Assembly: GCA_034104265.1 (NCBI GenBank)
Contig: JAXEEE010000118.1
Location: forward strand, 1 to 59,085
Reading direction: 5' to 3'
Origin: UBA11524 sp034104265
GTDB lineage: Bacteria; Bacillota; Clostridia; Christensenellales; Aristaeellaceae
Length of the DNA: 59,085 nt
Shown piece by piece: positions 44,201 to 50,362 of the stretch. A model generated the notes under the pieces. It worked only from the letters and a program-made list of their open reading frames with translations. It was not told the origin of the DNA and did no database searches. How positions within the stretch are numbered: position 1 is the stretch's first letter; each line of letters opens with the position of its first letter. The position numbers were made by a program, and so were the translations under genes.

Positions 44201-44539
44201 ACCGCGGCTCCCACGGAGGAACCCACCACCGAGCCCACGGAGGCCCCGACGGAGGAACCCACCGCTGAGCCCACGGAGGAGCCCACGGAGACGCCCACCG
44301 CTGAGCCCACCGAGGCTCCTACGGAGGAACCCACTGCCGAGCCCACCGCGGCTCCCACGGAGGAACCCACCGCTGAGCCTACTGCGGCTCCCACGGAGGA
44401 ACCCACCACCGAGCCTACTGCGGCTCCCACGGAAGCCCCCACTGTCGTGCCTACGGAGGCTCCCACGGCTGAGCCGAAGTCCGAACCCGAATCTGAACCC
44501 GATCCGGAACCCGAGACGGATGCTCAGGCTGCCGAGTAA
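35249..44539 (+). CDS. Giant secreted multidomain protein with InlB-type and MBG-like repeats
   Basis: This 3096-residue exported protein has a signal peptide (KRFLAMVLVLAIFTTSCLTAFAEG; likely cleavage after AFA). In order: an SLH-like segment (about 49-134), beta-helix-like sequence, InlB B-repeats (about 304-440), an amphipathic beta-rich core (about 905-1060, Gly/Val/Ile alternation ending in SHRWPLYSL), beta-sandwich regions, four or five more InlB repeats (about 1510-1925, with FAGWYDN, FLGWYDN, FTGWYRT), MBG/YDG-like domains (about 1990-2400), a Pro/Thr/Glu linker (2790-2830), one Ig-like domain and a final PTEEPTAEPTEAPT stalk. There is no LPXTG motif or terminal membrane helix; anchoring may rely on the SLH-like segment. 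GGGAGG sets the start. Segments at 41.6-42.05 and 42.8-43.5 kb use more AT-rich codons. Confidence 0.85.
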   Translation: MMRVSMKRFLAMVLVLAIFTTSCLTAFAEGTGDGRASAGDVLTLNSGVTWAEAGKQMAGMLGFIVEDAANIDLSAHSERIANLSLEDDSVYLAILAEKGYLPGEIAQIDPAAAITAEDYVLLMTKAFPTVVNAQAGIDSLMGEADPGNIAVMGDDLSMSTLMPERLAVVEAQNLSLTAIKTEALSLNAASSVDLSESEIARVHIHDAVVKHAQQDDGSDLIYLHMDAGTQLPEVIVKSADEVVIEGSGALGIVRVQEAVGSLTVRATGSVVNETDAAIEVTGPDAQAVTLQPGEQVDFVLSKWLVSFVTEGTPVATQEIAPGGMVDYAQATTTLEGKIFTSWYEDEAYTQPVSRLSTVDRQMTLYARFVDASEAVTVTFETFGGRALEPMVFAKGEYLLTKPVEKLYTSKEGYSFGGWCVDEECTTGFGYTDPIEQSMTLYALYSSYEQEVREDPGTVADVELPDGSATIGLVLPEGMTADEAKNSITVEAGTGLEAPEIAVRETAGGAELYCEAGFTPGTTFTLYVQDGVQFAGYPDYIDTLTVSIYREQVEVVEFAEGLTYVLWDSVTGYTPVSAANKTYTTEYAEDGTVHSMLEDHDAQGDVDPGKLIVTGEVTFQPDQVVVFYDGEINRDEAPVDAWEGGDLAGYVLFAKILSVEPLADGTTEVTFRYADPAEYIAQLDVHTTEAVNVEEQLSAEQLRQVEKAIASQLAANDELKAQMLVAVMTSEDTQRMLDDMYGEGTYSLAALIPHVSDPKLHIELDARDNTVIAGIGVGITVTLYGPQGPLVELTPYLYFEEQLTLDINVNGGVLWLDMSVLFKTKTTIRLELTATSGGGDANVLEEAKNTLEMVVLADGSQSDDVDYEAAAESLMTTMQDLIDTELEYQDLFAVTLFKHKHTFYGIITLGINVELVGQFGVLATFGVEVMTEYGYKIGFNYDFEKFEGGSYKQKLASEVTTEIYLIGKIGVRVGIGITLSVTMCQVVTVSITGSVFAYVELTGMFMYTYALSAGGGNYFGSIYLEVGIDIEIELGLEVEIAIVTVEKAWTLWSHRWPLYSLRRSMTMSVVQSSKLDELWEAAMQGADHKTSYPLFYLPMKTYNMIDGSGVENQLLFEDLQEGTVTAKLSLENVVINGEAVAADDPRIATLYVGDGEKGHVGVVYADEYAAAANKVESYQCDVVLTYENSNKSELIKNYRKVFPFYREFKIAVTTVNVRIALYDWCAHAWGIEAADWDNATLYTTTFENAHVLGCPVEPTGTGEVNLDAVLAAVREQYPDIDASALSWFNPTLNDVSRTVQYSIPRVSNLCYMTPGSETVRYDVFSTTMEYDLTFNLFASRYQGYTGEITYIIDAPLVPAGTVFSVTGSDDGETMTFQPVEGQENRWSLTAGRGLFDGTDRTIMMQMNGITVDSGLVINGREDEAEVVLTLGEMTHKLTVTYGEGIDSWSIATHTAAEMSAITSGDTVTLYAEMKDGYRNVAVTTNPRGLKYTARGNRVSFTMPYCDVKINLEGVRSHQVDFLYNYGSLGTYLIDYVDEGETIRQPADPYVEGMTFAGWYDNAACEGEPFDFTKEMDSDIILYADWRVNVTVDFVGPKGLAKYVSDRRTEEIDGAIVTITETASIFPGDETEYARYTYTTHRVGDTALEYTVPNYDGYQFLGWYDNAEFTGEAVDPTAYVLTGGVTFYARWGRIAILTYQPNYGEKMDPYAVNLEYAGMPLKVIPQNPEREHYEFTGWYRTAEGGAVNRVQLDESYIVEGTMTLYAGWQPVAYAVSYELGGGENAANNPVTHGIESDRLLLSAPTRTGYDFAGWVVSGIDALETDGDGSVYIPAGCVGDITLTAQWTPTVYTIVYTLIRGETAEPNPDTYTIEDADIVLNNPTADGYDFTGWTGTELDGKTETVTIPAGSVGNREYKATWLPTDPVEAIVYMALEAIPNQNEMNLSGFTGVEDFALVAEDMLAADAYCADYASQLSVAAEQVGEPVEDGTSYTYTVKVTVTYTDDSGVETSDSKTVTLTVLKTPVTLTAEVDYTDAVGGKYIPYGTALSQVTLTGKAVNAEGNEVTGTFAWADGTIVPLGANNGTEMYKVVFTPDAAFASTYSTAETLIAVNTQIGMQLKLELAEKIEYSATEDLSRYMAYLFSNDNKLASFYMADIDTGVRLEKDVIGAVSLGGTFAMDNREPGENRKIWVKSCDQLAFYDQPLNIDKDLYSVQVREGEETGATTTIVPAQVLMSGTVKYSAMLGSKLSEITPSFSPVDKVGKTSVKGTTVWEASTTELTEVGEHQYTVIFYPEDTVHYVPTTREVTVNVSKKSVAVPNASATVTYDGQAHRLNVAETADYTVTGNEPQTNAGVYTVTLTLKNPDTCMWGDGGEETATRTLTLTINKATLTATRGTNFGVTKLAYGQQLVTKAKSDEEGASDTKQYMAASDMISGVTVTDAKGNTVVGYWEWNDESQMNKALNASAVGDDLDFGDGYTVSAKFVPTSASTDNYEELTDTFPVQVIRSHPYYNKVDDEGKPIPGYLVNGYIFQPVETETQVSQLKEYDYVLDGIFINVITGEQIYRGSHDWEDPERYPQTSGQYNVVFKPWGDGSTVTKDPVTGELIFESYYNYTDTLVPVDVTVKHDVNVTFGTADGSEQLYNPSGYTKSEYTITKTPGGVSNPGMSFDLKVALRDGDQQRRYIDKIEAYRRTYNNGVVKDSKYDTLIFLSWENVHGTFTTKSENGNTFSMELVNASLGNGMGEYKLTTNGDVTSKFNRSDLYFKFYFRSYPNYVPEISTMSLARPTAVESVEPTTEPTVEPTTEPTAEPTTEPTVEPTAEPTAEPTVEPAEETIPVPGAIGSVVKIEPEQAAEKSGDVWQIQLEEGQSKVKFNWKSSEPASEYLVYTLRQDLEDEDEEAELELVDCTPTKDVELDVADYMPGRYSLYVGAMLEDGSVTWGEAQFELIAYVAPTEEPTAEPTEAPTEEPTAEPTEAPTEEPTTEPTAAPTEEPTTEPTEAPTEEPTAEPTEEPTETPTAEPTEAPTEEPTAEPTAAPTEEPTAEPTAAPTEEPTTEPTAAPTEAPTVVPTEAPTAEPKSEPESEPDPEPETDAQAAE

Positions 44540-44571
44540 GCAGCCTGGGCCCGCCCGGAGCAGCAAGAAAA

Positions 44572-45360
44572 ATGAAACACAACCTGATCCATTGTGCAGG
44601 AAGGGCCTTAGCTCTTCCTGCCATTCTGATTCTGCTGGTCATGCTGCTCTTCGCCCCCTGCCGGGCCGCGGAGGCGGTCACCGTGTGCATCCTGGATTCC
44701 GGCTGCAGCGAGGATCATGCCCTGGGCGAGAGCCTTGTGGGCGATGCGGACACGCTGACGGACGACGTCGGCCATGGCACGCGCATCTGCGCGCTGGTGC
44801 GCAGCGGCGCGCCGGAGGCCAGCGTGGTCATGCTCAAGTGCTTTGATTCGCAGAACACCGTGAACGAGGAGGCCATCATTGCCGCACTGTACGCAGCGGT
44901 GGATACCTACCACGCCGACGTCATCAACATGAGTTGGACGCTGGCGGAGGAGAGCGACGCCCTGCATGAGGCGATTCTCCATGCGCAGGCCGGGGGCGCG
45001 ATCCTCGTTGCCTGCACGGGCAACCTGAGCCTGACGACCGGGCTGGGTACGGTGGCCTATCCCGCCGCATGGGATGAGGTCATCGGCGTGGCGGGCGTTG
45101 ACCTGGACGCGGATGGTCAGCCGAAGACCAGCCTGTGGTACCTGTACGGGGAAGCCGTTGACTTCTGCGCCCGCAGCGACTGTGACGGGGAGAAGGGCTC
45201 CTCCTATGCCGCCGCCCGCGTGACCGGCCTGATTGCCGCCGCGCTGGACAGCGGCGTGGAACCGTCGCTGATCCCCGGCCACCTGGCTGCCATGGCGCAG
45301 GACATGGGCGACCCGGGACACGACGACCGGTTCGGCTGGGGCTACCTGAAGATCCCCTGA
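44572..45360 (+). CDS. Minimal secreted subtilase (S8 family) without propeptide
   Basis: The 262-residue exported serine peptidase carries the subtilisin triad: Asp in TVCILDSGC, His in GHGTRICA and Ser in GSSYAAARVTG (a divergent form of GTSMAxPHVAG), with the oxyanion Asn in VACTGN. The signal peptide (ALPAILILLVMLLFAPCRAA) runs almost directly into the catalytic domain, so the usual inhibitory I9 propeptide is absent. It lies 32 bp after the giant protein gene and shares its terminator, so the giant protein is the obvious candidate substrate. Low conservation around the Ser leaves open that activity is altered. Confidence 0.82.
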   Translation: MKHNLIHCAGRALALPAILILLVMLLFAPCRAAEAVTVCILDSGCSEDHALGESLVGDADTLTDDVGHGTRICALVRSGAPEASVVMLKCFDSQNTVNEEAIIAALYAAVDTYHADVINMSWTLAEESDALHEAILHAQAGGAILVACTGNLSLTTGLGTVAYPAAWDEVIGVAGVDLDADGQPKTSLWYLYGEAVDFCARSDCDGEKGSSYAAARVTGLIAAALDSGVEPSLIPGHLAAMAQDMGDPGHDDRFGWGYLKIP

Positions 45361-45369
45361 CAAGCACAG

Positions 45370-45412
45370 AAAACGGCGGAGAGCACATTGAACTGCTCTC
45401 CGCCGTTTTTGC
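45370..45412. terminator. Strong intrinsic terminator
   Basis: AAAACGGCGGAGAGCA (45370-45385) and TGCTCTCCGCCGTTTT (45394-45409) form a 16-bp stem followed by T. It ends the surface-protein operon. Confidence 0.92.
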
Positions 45413-45479
45413 ATATGGAGGTTTCTGTGTAACGGAATCGACAGGATACCGGCAGAAGCCAGTGTAACAGATTCAGCCA

Positions 45480-45600
45480 AGGCAAGTGGCGCGAAACCGT
45501 CTCTCCGGGGAGGTGTGAAGGGGCCGCAGCCCCTCCGCGTGTCCATCGTATCCGGCGGCTCCGCAGCCGGGGCGGGTTGTATCGCGTAGCGAAACTATCC
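45480..45600 (-). repeat. Family D repeat, copy 3
   Basis: A reverse-orientation copy with GGGGCCGCAGCCCC, GGCGGCTCCGCAGCC and GGGGCGGGTTG blocks seen in the other D copies. It is located 3' of the minus-strand SH3 gene. The gap 45413-45639 contains no gene. Confidence 0.6.
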
Positions 45601-45639
45601 TTACAGCCTCGATCGGCCGCAGTTCACTTGGGGGATCTT

Positions 45640-46413
45640 TCATCTGGGCAGCACAAATCCGCTGGCGCCCCGAAGGCTGATCACAATGTAGCCGTTGTAT
45701 TCCGCAATGATGGGGTATGCGCTGTTCTTGTCCAGCAGACCCACCCGGGGCGCGTCAGGTGAGGGGTAGGCGTAAACCGGCGTGGAGGAGGCGGCCGTGA
45801 ACCAGCGGCAGTCGTACAGGAGGTACTCGCTGCGCACATAGCCAGTGTACCCCAGGGAGCCGTCCTGCGCCACCACCGTCACCTGCTGCCAGCCGTCCAC
45901 CGCATCGCCCTCGGGCAGCAGCGTGGTGTTCCAGCCCAGGGTGGTCACCGCCTTCGCGCTGAAGCTGGGTGATATCCGCAGGGTCAGGCTCTCGCACAAA
46001 ACCTGGGCCACACGGCCATAATTGGGCTCCAGACCGTCATCCTCGGCGGGATAGTTCAGAATCAGCGTCTGATCCGCCGCTTCCCCTGCCCTGGCGTAGA
46101 CGGGCACCAGCATCAGCGTGCCGCTGCGGTCAAAGCCCTCAACCCAGCCCGTGAACTGCAGGGATGAACCCTCCGGCATCAGGGAGCCCCAGTGATCGCC
46201 GTTGCCGTAAATGCTCCACCGGGAAACGCTGTCGCCGGATGCGGCGGTGGGGGTCATGGTCAGGTGCAGGGTCATACCGTAGCCGTCCTCGGTGACCTCC
46301 ACGGAGACAAGGAAGGCGGGGATCGTCATGTCGGAGAAGGTCATGGTTTCCGCGTGGGCGATGGGGGTCAGGGTGAGGAGCAGCGTCAGCAGCAGGGGAA
46401 GCAGGCGTTTCAT
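45640..46413 (-). CDS. Secreted SH3-domain protein
   Basis: The 257-residue exported protein has a signal peptide (MKRLLPLLLTLLLTLTPIAHA), a beta-rich N-terminal domain of unknown type, and a bacterial SH3-like domain (CESLTLRISPSFSAKAVTTL ... DGWQQVTV ... GYVRSEYLLYD). A second, shorter SH3-like unit (VYAYPSPDAPRVGLLDKNSA) ends in GASGFVLPR. Such domains usually bind cell wall. No enzymatic domain is visible. ATG 46413 follows AAAGGAG; an in-frame ATG six codons upstream is less likely. Convergent with the giant-protein operon. Confidence 0.78.
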   Translation of the reverse strand: MKRLLPLLLTLLLTLTPIAHAETMTFSDMTIPAFLVSVEVTEDGYGMTLHLTMTPTAASGDSVSRWSIYGNGDHWGSLMPEGSSLQFTGWVEGFDRSGTLMLVPVYARAGEAADQTLILNYPAEDDGLEPNYGRVAQVLCESLTLRISPSFSAKAVTTLGWNTTLLPEGDAVDGWQQVTVVAQDGSLGYTGYVRSEYLLYDCRWFTAASSTPVYAYPSPDAPRVGLLDKNSAYPIIAEYNGYIVISLRGASGFVLPR

Positions 46414-46479
46414 GGGAACAACTCCTTTCACGATGGGAAGGCAACATGGATGAATGGATAGGTTCAGTCAAGGTTGTCA

Positions 46480-46620
46480 GAGGGAAGTCCCTCACACCGG
46501 GGAGGCTTGGAGGGGCCGCAGCCATTCCGTATGTGAACTGTATCCGGCGGCAAAGGAAAGCATCGGAGATGCCCGCCGGGGCGGGTCGTTTTCCGCGCTG
46601 CGGAAAACAGTCCTTACACT
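46480..46620 (-). repeat. Family D repeat, copy 4
   Basis: A reverse-orientation copy sharing GGGGCCGCAGCC, GGGGCGGGTCGTTTTCCGC and GCGGAAAAC with copy 1. The gap 46414-46859 is entirely repeats D and E with no gene. Confidence 0.65.
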
Positions 46621-46659
46621 TGTTCAAGCGGCGTCAGTCACTTGAACGAAGCCCCTGAG

Positions 46660-46863
46660 CCGCTGCCGCGTGGACGGATCAACAGATTCAACCAGGGTTG
46701 GCGGAAAAATGGGGCGAAGCCCCCAAGCCGCTGCCGCGTGGACGGATCAACAGGTTCAACCAGGGTTGGCGGAAAAATGGGGCGAAGCCCCCAAGCCGCT
46801 GTCGCGTGGACGGATCAACAGGTTCAACCAGAGTTGGCGGAAAACCGGGGCGAAGCCCCTTAG
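46660..46863 (+). repeat. 68-bp tandem repeats (family E)
   Basis: Three units begin at 46660, 46728 and 46796. Each runs CCGCTGCCGCGTGGACGG, then CAACAGGTTCAACCAGGGT or a variant, then GGGGCGAAGCCCC. Units differ by only a few bases, so the expansion is recent. It abuts the stop codon of the minus-strand M56 peptidase gene. Confidence 0.85.
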
Positions 46864-49424
46864 CCGTTTCCGTCCGAGGGACCCCAAAGCTGGAGAACAT
46901 CGCCGGTGGCATCGTCGATCATCAGCTCGTACCCAAAGCCGGGATTCGCCGGATCAGGTGCGTCCACCTGCCAGCGGGGCGCGTCGGATTCCGACTGATA
47001 GCCGATCTCAATCTCCGCTCCCGCAAACACCGACGGCTTCTGCCCGTACTGGCGGCAGATCGTCTCCAGGGCGATGGTCAGAATCTCAGACCGTTCCCTC
47101 GCCCCCTCCGGCGGCGCGGTGAAGCTTGCGTACAGGGTGTGCTTCAGTAGCGCGCGGACGGTGATTTCCTCCCCCGCCACCGTTAGCAAATGCTCCTCAT
47201 GGACGGGGCTCGCTTCGAATTCCGCCTCTGCGGCCCGCCGGGCCATGGCCTCCTCGGAAATGTAGAAGACCACAGGCTCCCCGGCCATCTCGCCCACGAC
47301 CTGCGTCAGCTGATCCGGTACAGCCCCCCGCCAGGCCCAGCCCTCGCCGGACAGTGTGACGGTGCGGATCGCCTGCACCTCCATGGCCGGGCCGCCGTCC
47401 TGGGCGCGCACCATCCACGTCCCGCCGATCAGCTGATACCGCTCGTCCATTTCGCCCAGAGCGATGGCAGCCGCGTCCGGTGCAGCCTCCGGCACAGCGG
47501 AGGTCACGGCTTCCGCCTGATCCACCTGCCCCGTGCGCGGGTCGAAGGACAGCCGCAGCTCCCTCGCCAGACCGTCCCCCTCCGGGTATGGCGCCACAAC
47601 ACCCTGCAGCTGGCCCGCGTCATCCACCGTCAGCCCCCGGAGCAGCACCGCCCCCGGGACGTTGGCGTTTGTCCAGTCCTGCATGGCGTACCAGGCTTCC
47701 TCCGGCCACAGGGAGGAACCCCGGGTCAGGGAAAGCGGCTCCAGGGCCATGATCGCCAGATCCGCCGCCCGCACGGTGCAGCTGTATCCAGCGCCGCCCA
47801 GCTCCGCCGTGCCGGACAGGTACAGCCCGCCGTCAATCAGCAGCGTGTCGGTGATGCGCACGTCGTCCGCCGTGGGCGAAGGCAGGAACAGCGCCGCCGC
47901 CATGCCCAGGCTGCTGAGCAGCGCCTCCTCCAGGTTGCCGGGGAGATCAGCGGTGTACGCCTGCTCCGGCTTGAAGTCCAGGTAGCCGGTGCCGTAGGAA
48001 ATCAGGCAGCCAGCATCATCCAGGAGCAGGAAGTGGGCCGTGCCGTTGGGCGTCACGCCGGTGACGTACCAGCCCTCCGGCGCATGATAGGCGAAGGCGT
48101 CCGCAGGCAGCCCGCTCCGCCCCATGTCCGGGCTGTGCCACAGGAGCAGGCAGCCCATGTATCGGGAGGCCATGGCCAGCGCGTCCTCCGGGGAGGCGAT
48201 GGGCTGACGCTCCAGCGTCATGCCCGGGTAGCGATCCTCCGCCAGGGCCAGGGTGTTCGGCAGCTGCTGCTGATAGACCGGGGCCGCGTCCACCCCGGGG
48301 ACGGAGGTTTCCCTCGTGGCGAAGGCCAGCAGCAGCGCGGCGGCGCACACCAGGGCGAAGACCCCGCAGGCCCACCGGCGCACCCGGGGGCTGTGGAGAA
48401 TCCCCGCAATGCGCTGCTTCAGCCGCCGCCCGCTGACCGTCATGCCCGTGGAGGCCACCACCAGCCCCGGGGTGCAGCGGCGGGCCGCCGTGTTCACCAG
48501 CAGCCGGGCGTAGGCCTGACGGCCCTCCCCGTCCAGGTGGCGGGCAACCCGGTCGTCGCAGGCCAGCTCGCAGTCCGTGCGGCAGGCACGGGCTCCCAGC
48601 CAGACCAGCGGGTTGAACCATTGCACGGCGCAGCACAGGTTCCGCAAAAGCGCCCAGAGATTGTCACGGGCCTGCTGATGGCACAGCTCATGCATCAGCG
48701 CAAGGGGGATATCCTCCGCCCGCATGGACAGGGGCAGGGCGATCCACGGGCGGATCACCCCCGCCAGGCACGCCCCGGGCAGGGGATCCACCTGATACAC
48801 CGGCAGGGGCTTCATCCCCAGCCGGGCGCACACCTCCAGATACGCTGCACGCTGGGCTTCCGGCAGCTCCCCCACCCGGGCGCGCTTCAGGCGGCGCAGG
48901 AAGGCCGCATTCCGCCAGAGCATCCACCCGCACACGCCGGCTGCCCCCGCCAGGTACATGAGCAGGAACCACTTGCCCGTCCACCCGTAGGCGGTGTACA
49001 GGCCCAGATTCTGCACCATCCGCCCTGCCGAGGCCACCGCGCCGGGTTTCTGCGCGCTGTCTGCGTGAGATTGCTCCATCATGGCTCCGCCCAGGGACAT
49101 GGCCGCGTCCTGGAACCGCACGCGGATCTGATCTGCCACGGGCCGAGCCTCAGCGTCCTGGGAGTAGGTGGGACGCAATTCATTCATGGCGGGGTTGGGC
49201 AGGGCGATGGGCAAAAGCAGCCGTACCGCCACCAGCAGCCACGCCGCGTAGATCACCCCGCTGCCCAGCTTTCCCCGCAACAGCCGCCGCACCACCAGCA
49301 GCAGCAGGATCATCACCCCGCCGAACAGCGCCGCCTCCAGCAGGTAGTTGAATACCGCCATTGCCCGGATGGGAAAGCCCCTGTGGCTGGAAAGAAAGCT
49401 GTATACCGCGTCAGTCCATGTCAT
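46860..49424 (-). CDS. BlaR1-like M56 family peptidase, large extracellular domain
   Basis: The 854-residue membrane protein starts with helices (NYLLEAALFGGVMILLLLVV, YAAWLLVAVRLLLPIAL) and a BlaR1/MecR1-type zinc peptidase with HELCHQ and the downstream acidic motif ELACDD. A helix (ACGVFALVCAAALLLAFA, about residue 350) then leads to about 480 extracellular residues. These are not a penicillin-binding sensor; they contain PepSY-like segments, the last ending FGYELMIDDATGDVLQL. No BlaI-type repressor gene is adjacent, though M56 sensors normally pair with one. ATG 49424 follows AGGAGGAC. It may sense envelope stress other than beta-lactams. Confidence 0.82.
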   Translation of the reverse strand: MTWTDAVYSFLSSHRGFPIRAMAVFNYLLEAALFGGVMILLLLVVRRLLRGKLGSGVIYAAWLLVAVRLLLPIALPNPAMNELRPTYSQDAEARPVADQIRVRFQDAAMSLGGAMMEQSHADSAQKPGAVASAGRMVQNLGLYTAYGWTGKWFLLMYLAGAAGVCGWMLWRNAAFLRRLKRARVGELPEAQRAAYLEVCARLGMKPLPVYQVDPLPGACLAGVIRPWIALPLSMRAEDIPLALMHELCHQQARDNLWALLRNLCCAVQWFNPLVWLGARACRTDCELACDDRVARHLDGEGRQAYARLLVNTAARRCTPGLVVASTGMTVSGRRLKQRIAGILHSPRVRRWACGVFALVCAAALLLAFATRETSVPGVDAAPVYQQQLPNTLALAEDRYPGMTLERQPIASPEDALAMASRYMGCLLLWHSPDMGRSGLPADAFAYHAPEGWYVTGVTPNGTAHFLLLDDAGCLISYGTGYLDFKPEQAYTADLPGNLEEALLSSLGMAAALFLPSPTADDVRITDTLLIDGGLYLSGTAELGGAGYSCTVRAADLAIMALEPLSLTRGSSLWPEEAWYAMQDWTNANVPGAVLLRGLTVDDAGQLQGVVAPYPEGDGLARELRLSFDPRTGQVDQAEAVTSAVPEAAPDAAAIALGEMDERYQLIGGTWMVRAQDGGPAMEVQAIRTVTLSGEGWAWRGAVPDQLTQVVGEMAGEPVVFYISEEAMARRAAEAEFEASPVHEEHLLTVAGEEITVRALLKHTLYASFTAPPEGARERSEILTIALETICRQYGQKPSVFAGAEIEIGYQSESDAPRWQVDAPDPANPGFGYELMIDDATGDVLQLWGPSDGNG

Positions 49425-49513
49425 ACCCCTGTCCTCCTGCAGCAAATCCTCTGCCTATGCAACGGCGCAGGAAGGCCTTTCCATGCGATCAGGGTAGACA
49501 AACGTGAAACTTT

Positions 49514-50020
49514 TTACCCCTGCTCCTTCACCCAGCGGATCATGTCCCAGGGCACATGGCAGTAGCCGCCGGGGTTCTTGTCCAGGTAGCGCTGATGATA
49601 TTCCTCCGCCGGATAGAAGCACCGGAGCGGGCCCTGCTCCACCGCCAGGGGCTGATCCACCTGCTGCGCGAGGGCGGCAAGGGCCGCGTCCACCACGGGC
49701 GCGTCGGCCTCATCCGCCCAGTAGATGCCCGTGCGGTACTGATGCCCCACGTCCTCGCCCTGCTGATCGACGCTCACCGGGTCGATGATGCGGAAGAACA
49801 GCGACAAAAGCCGCGCGAGGGGCAGCACGTCCCCGTCGTACACCACGCGGACGGTCTCGGCATGGCCGGTGTCCCCGTGCTTCACCTGCTGGTAGCTGGG
49901 ATCCTTCACGCTGCCGTTGGCGAAGCCCACCTCCGTCTCCACAACGCCCCGGATGCTGCTCGTGTACTTCTCCACACCCCAGTAGCAGCCTCCCGCCAGA
50001 TAGATGGTTTTCCTGTTCAT
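49514..50020 (-). CDS. msrA: Peptide-methionine (S)-S-oxide reductase
   Basis: MsrA reduces methionine-S-sulfoxide in proteins. The 168-residue protein has the active site GGCYWG (Tyr in place of the common Phe), ETEVGFANGS, the YHQRYL ending and no fused MsrB. AAGGAGG precedes the ATG. It is the last gene of a minus-strand redox cluster. Confidence 0.93.
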   Translation of the reverse strand: MNRKTIYLAGGCYWGVEKYTSSIRGVVETEVGFANGSVKDPSYQQVKHGDTGHAETVRVVYDGDVLPLARLLSLFFRIIDPVSVDQQGEDVGHQYRTGIYWADEADAPVVDAALAALAQQVDQPLAVEQGPLRCFYPAEEYHQRYLDKNPGGYCHVPWDMIRWVKEQG

Positions 50021-50032
50021 GGCAATCCTCCT

Positions 50033-50362
50033 TCACAGGTTCAGCGTCATGCCCTCGCTGTTTTCCCGGAAGCCCAGGGCGCGGTACAGGGGCCGTCCGG
50101 CCTCGGTGGCGTCCAGGGAAATTTCCGTCGCGCCCCGCTGTCGGGCAGCGTCCATCAGCGCGGTCACCAGCATCCGGGCGATGCCCCGGCGGCGAAAGGC
50201 AGGCGCGGTGTACACGTTCATCAGGTGCGCCCGCAGCCCCGTGGGATGATCCGCCGTGGGCAGCACCGTCAGGAAGCACAGCGTGGCGCAGCCGATGCAG
50301 GCCTCCCGGAGATCCAGCGCGGCGGGGAGCAGCGCCTCCGTCACCCTCACCCAGCGAATCAC
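50033..50362 (-). CDS. GNAT acetyltransferase, N-terminally short
   Basis: This 109-residue protein has the acetyl-CoA-binding core NVYTAPAFRRRGIARMLV and the GRPLYRALGF ending of GNAT enzymes. About 40 residues expected at the N-terminus are missing, so it may be truncated or use a reduced fold. It starts with GTG overlapping the stop of the upstream nitroreductase frame (GTGA). Substrate unknown. Confidence 0.72.
   Translation of the reverse strand: MIRWVRVTEALLPAALDLREACIGCATLCFLTVLPTADHPTGLRAHLMNVYTAPAFRRRGIARMLVTALMDAARQRGATEISLDATEAGRPLYRALGFRENSEGMTLNL

Noticed and set aside
44092..44539. Sortase anchoring of the giant protein
   Set aside because: The C-terminus is an acidic Pro/Glu tail with no LPXTG-like motif, hydrophobic helix or basic tail.
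42038..44566. 842-codon minus-strand frame opposite the 3' end of the giant gene, with Gly/Ser/Leu repeats
   Set aside because: The repetitive protein only mirrors the DNA that encodes the Pro/Thr/Glu stalks.
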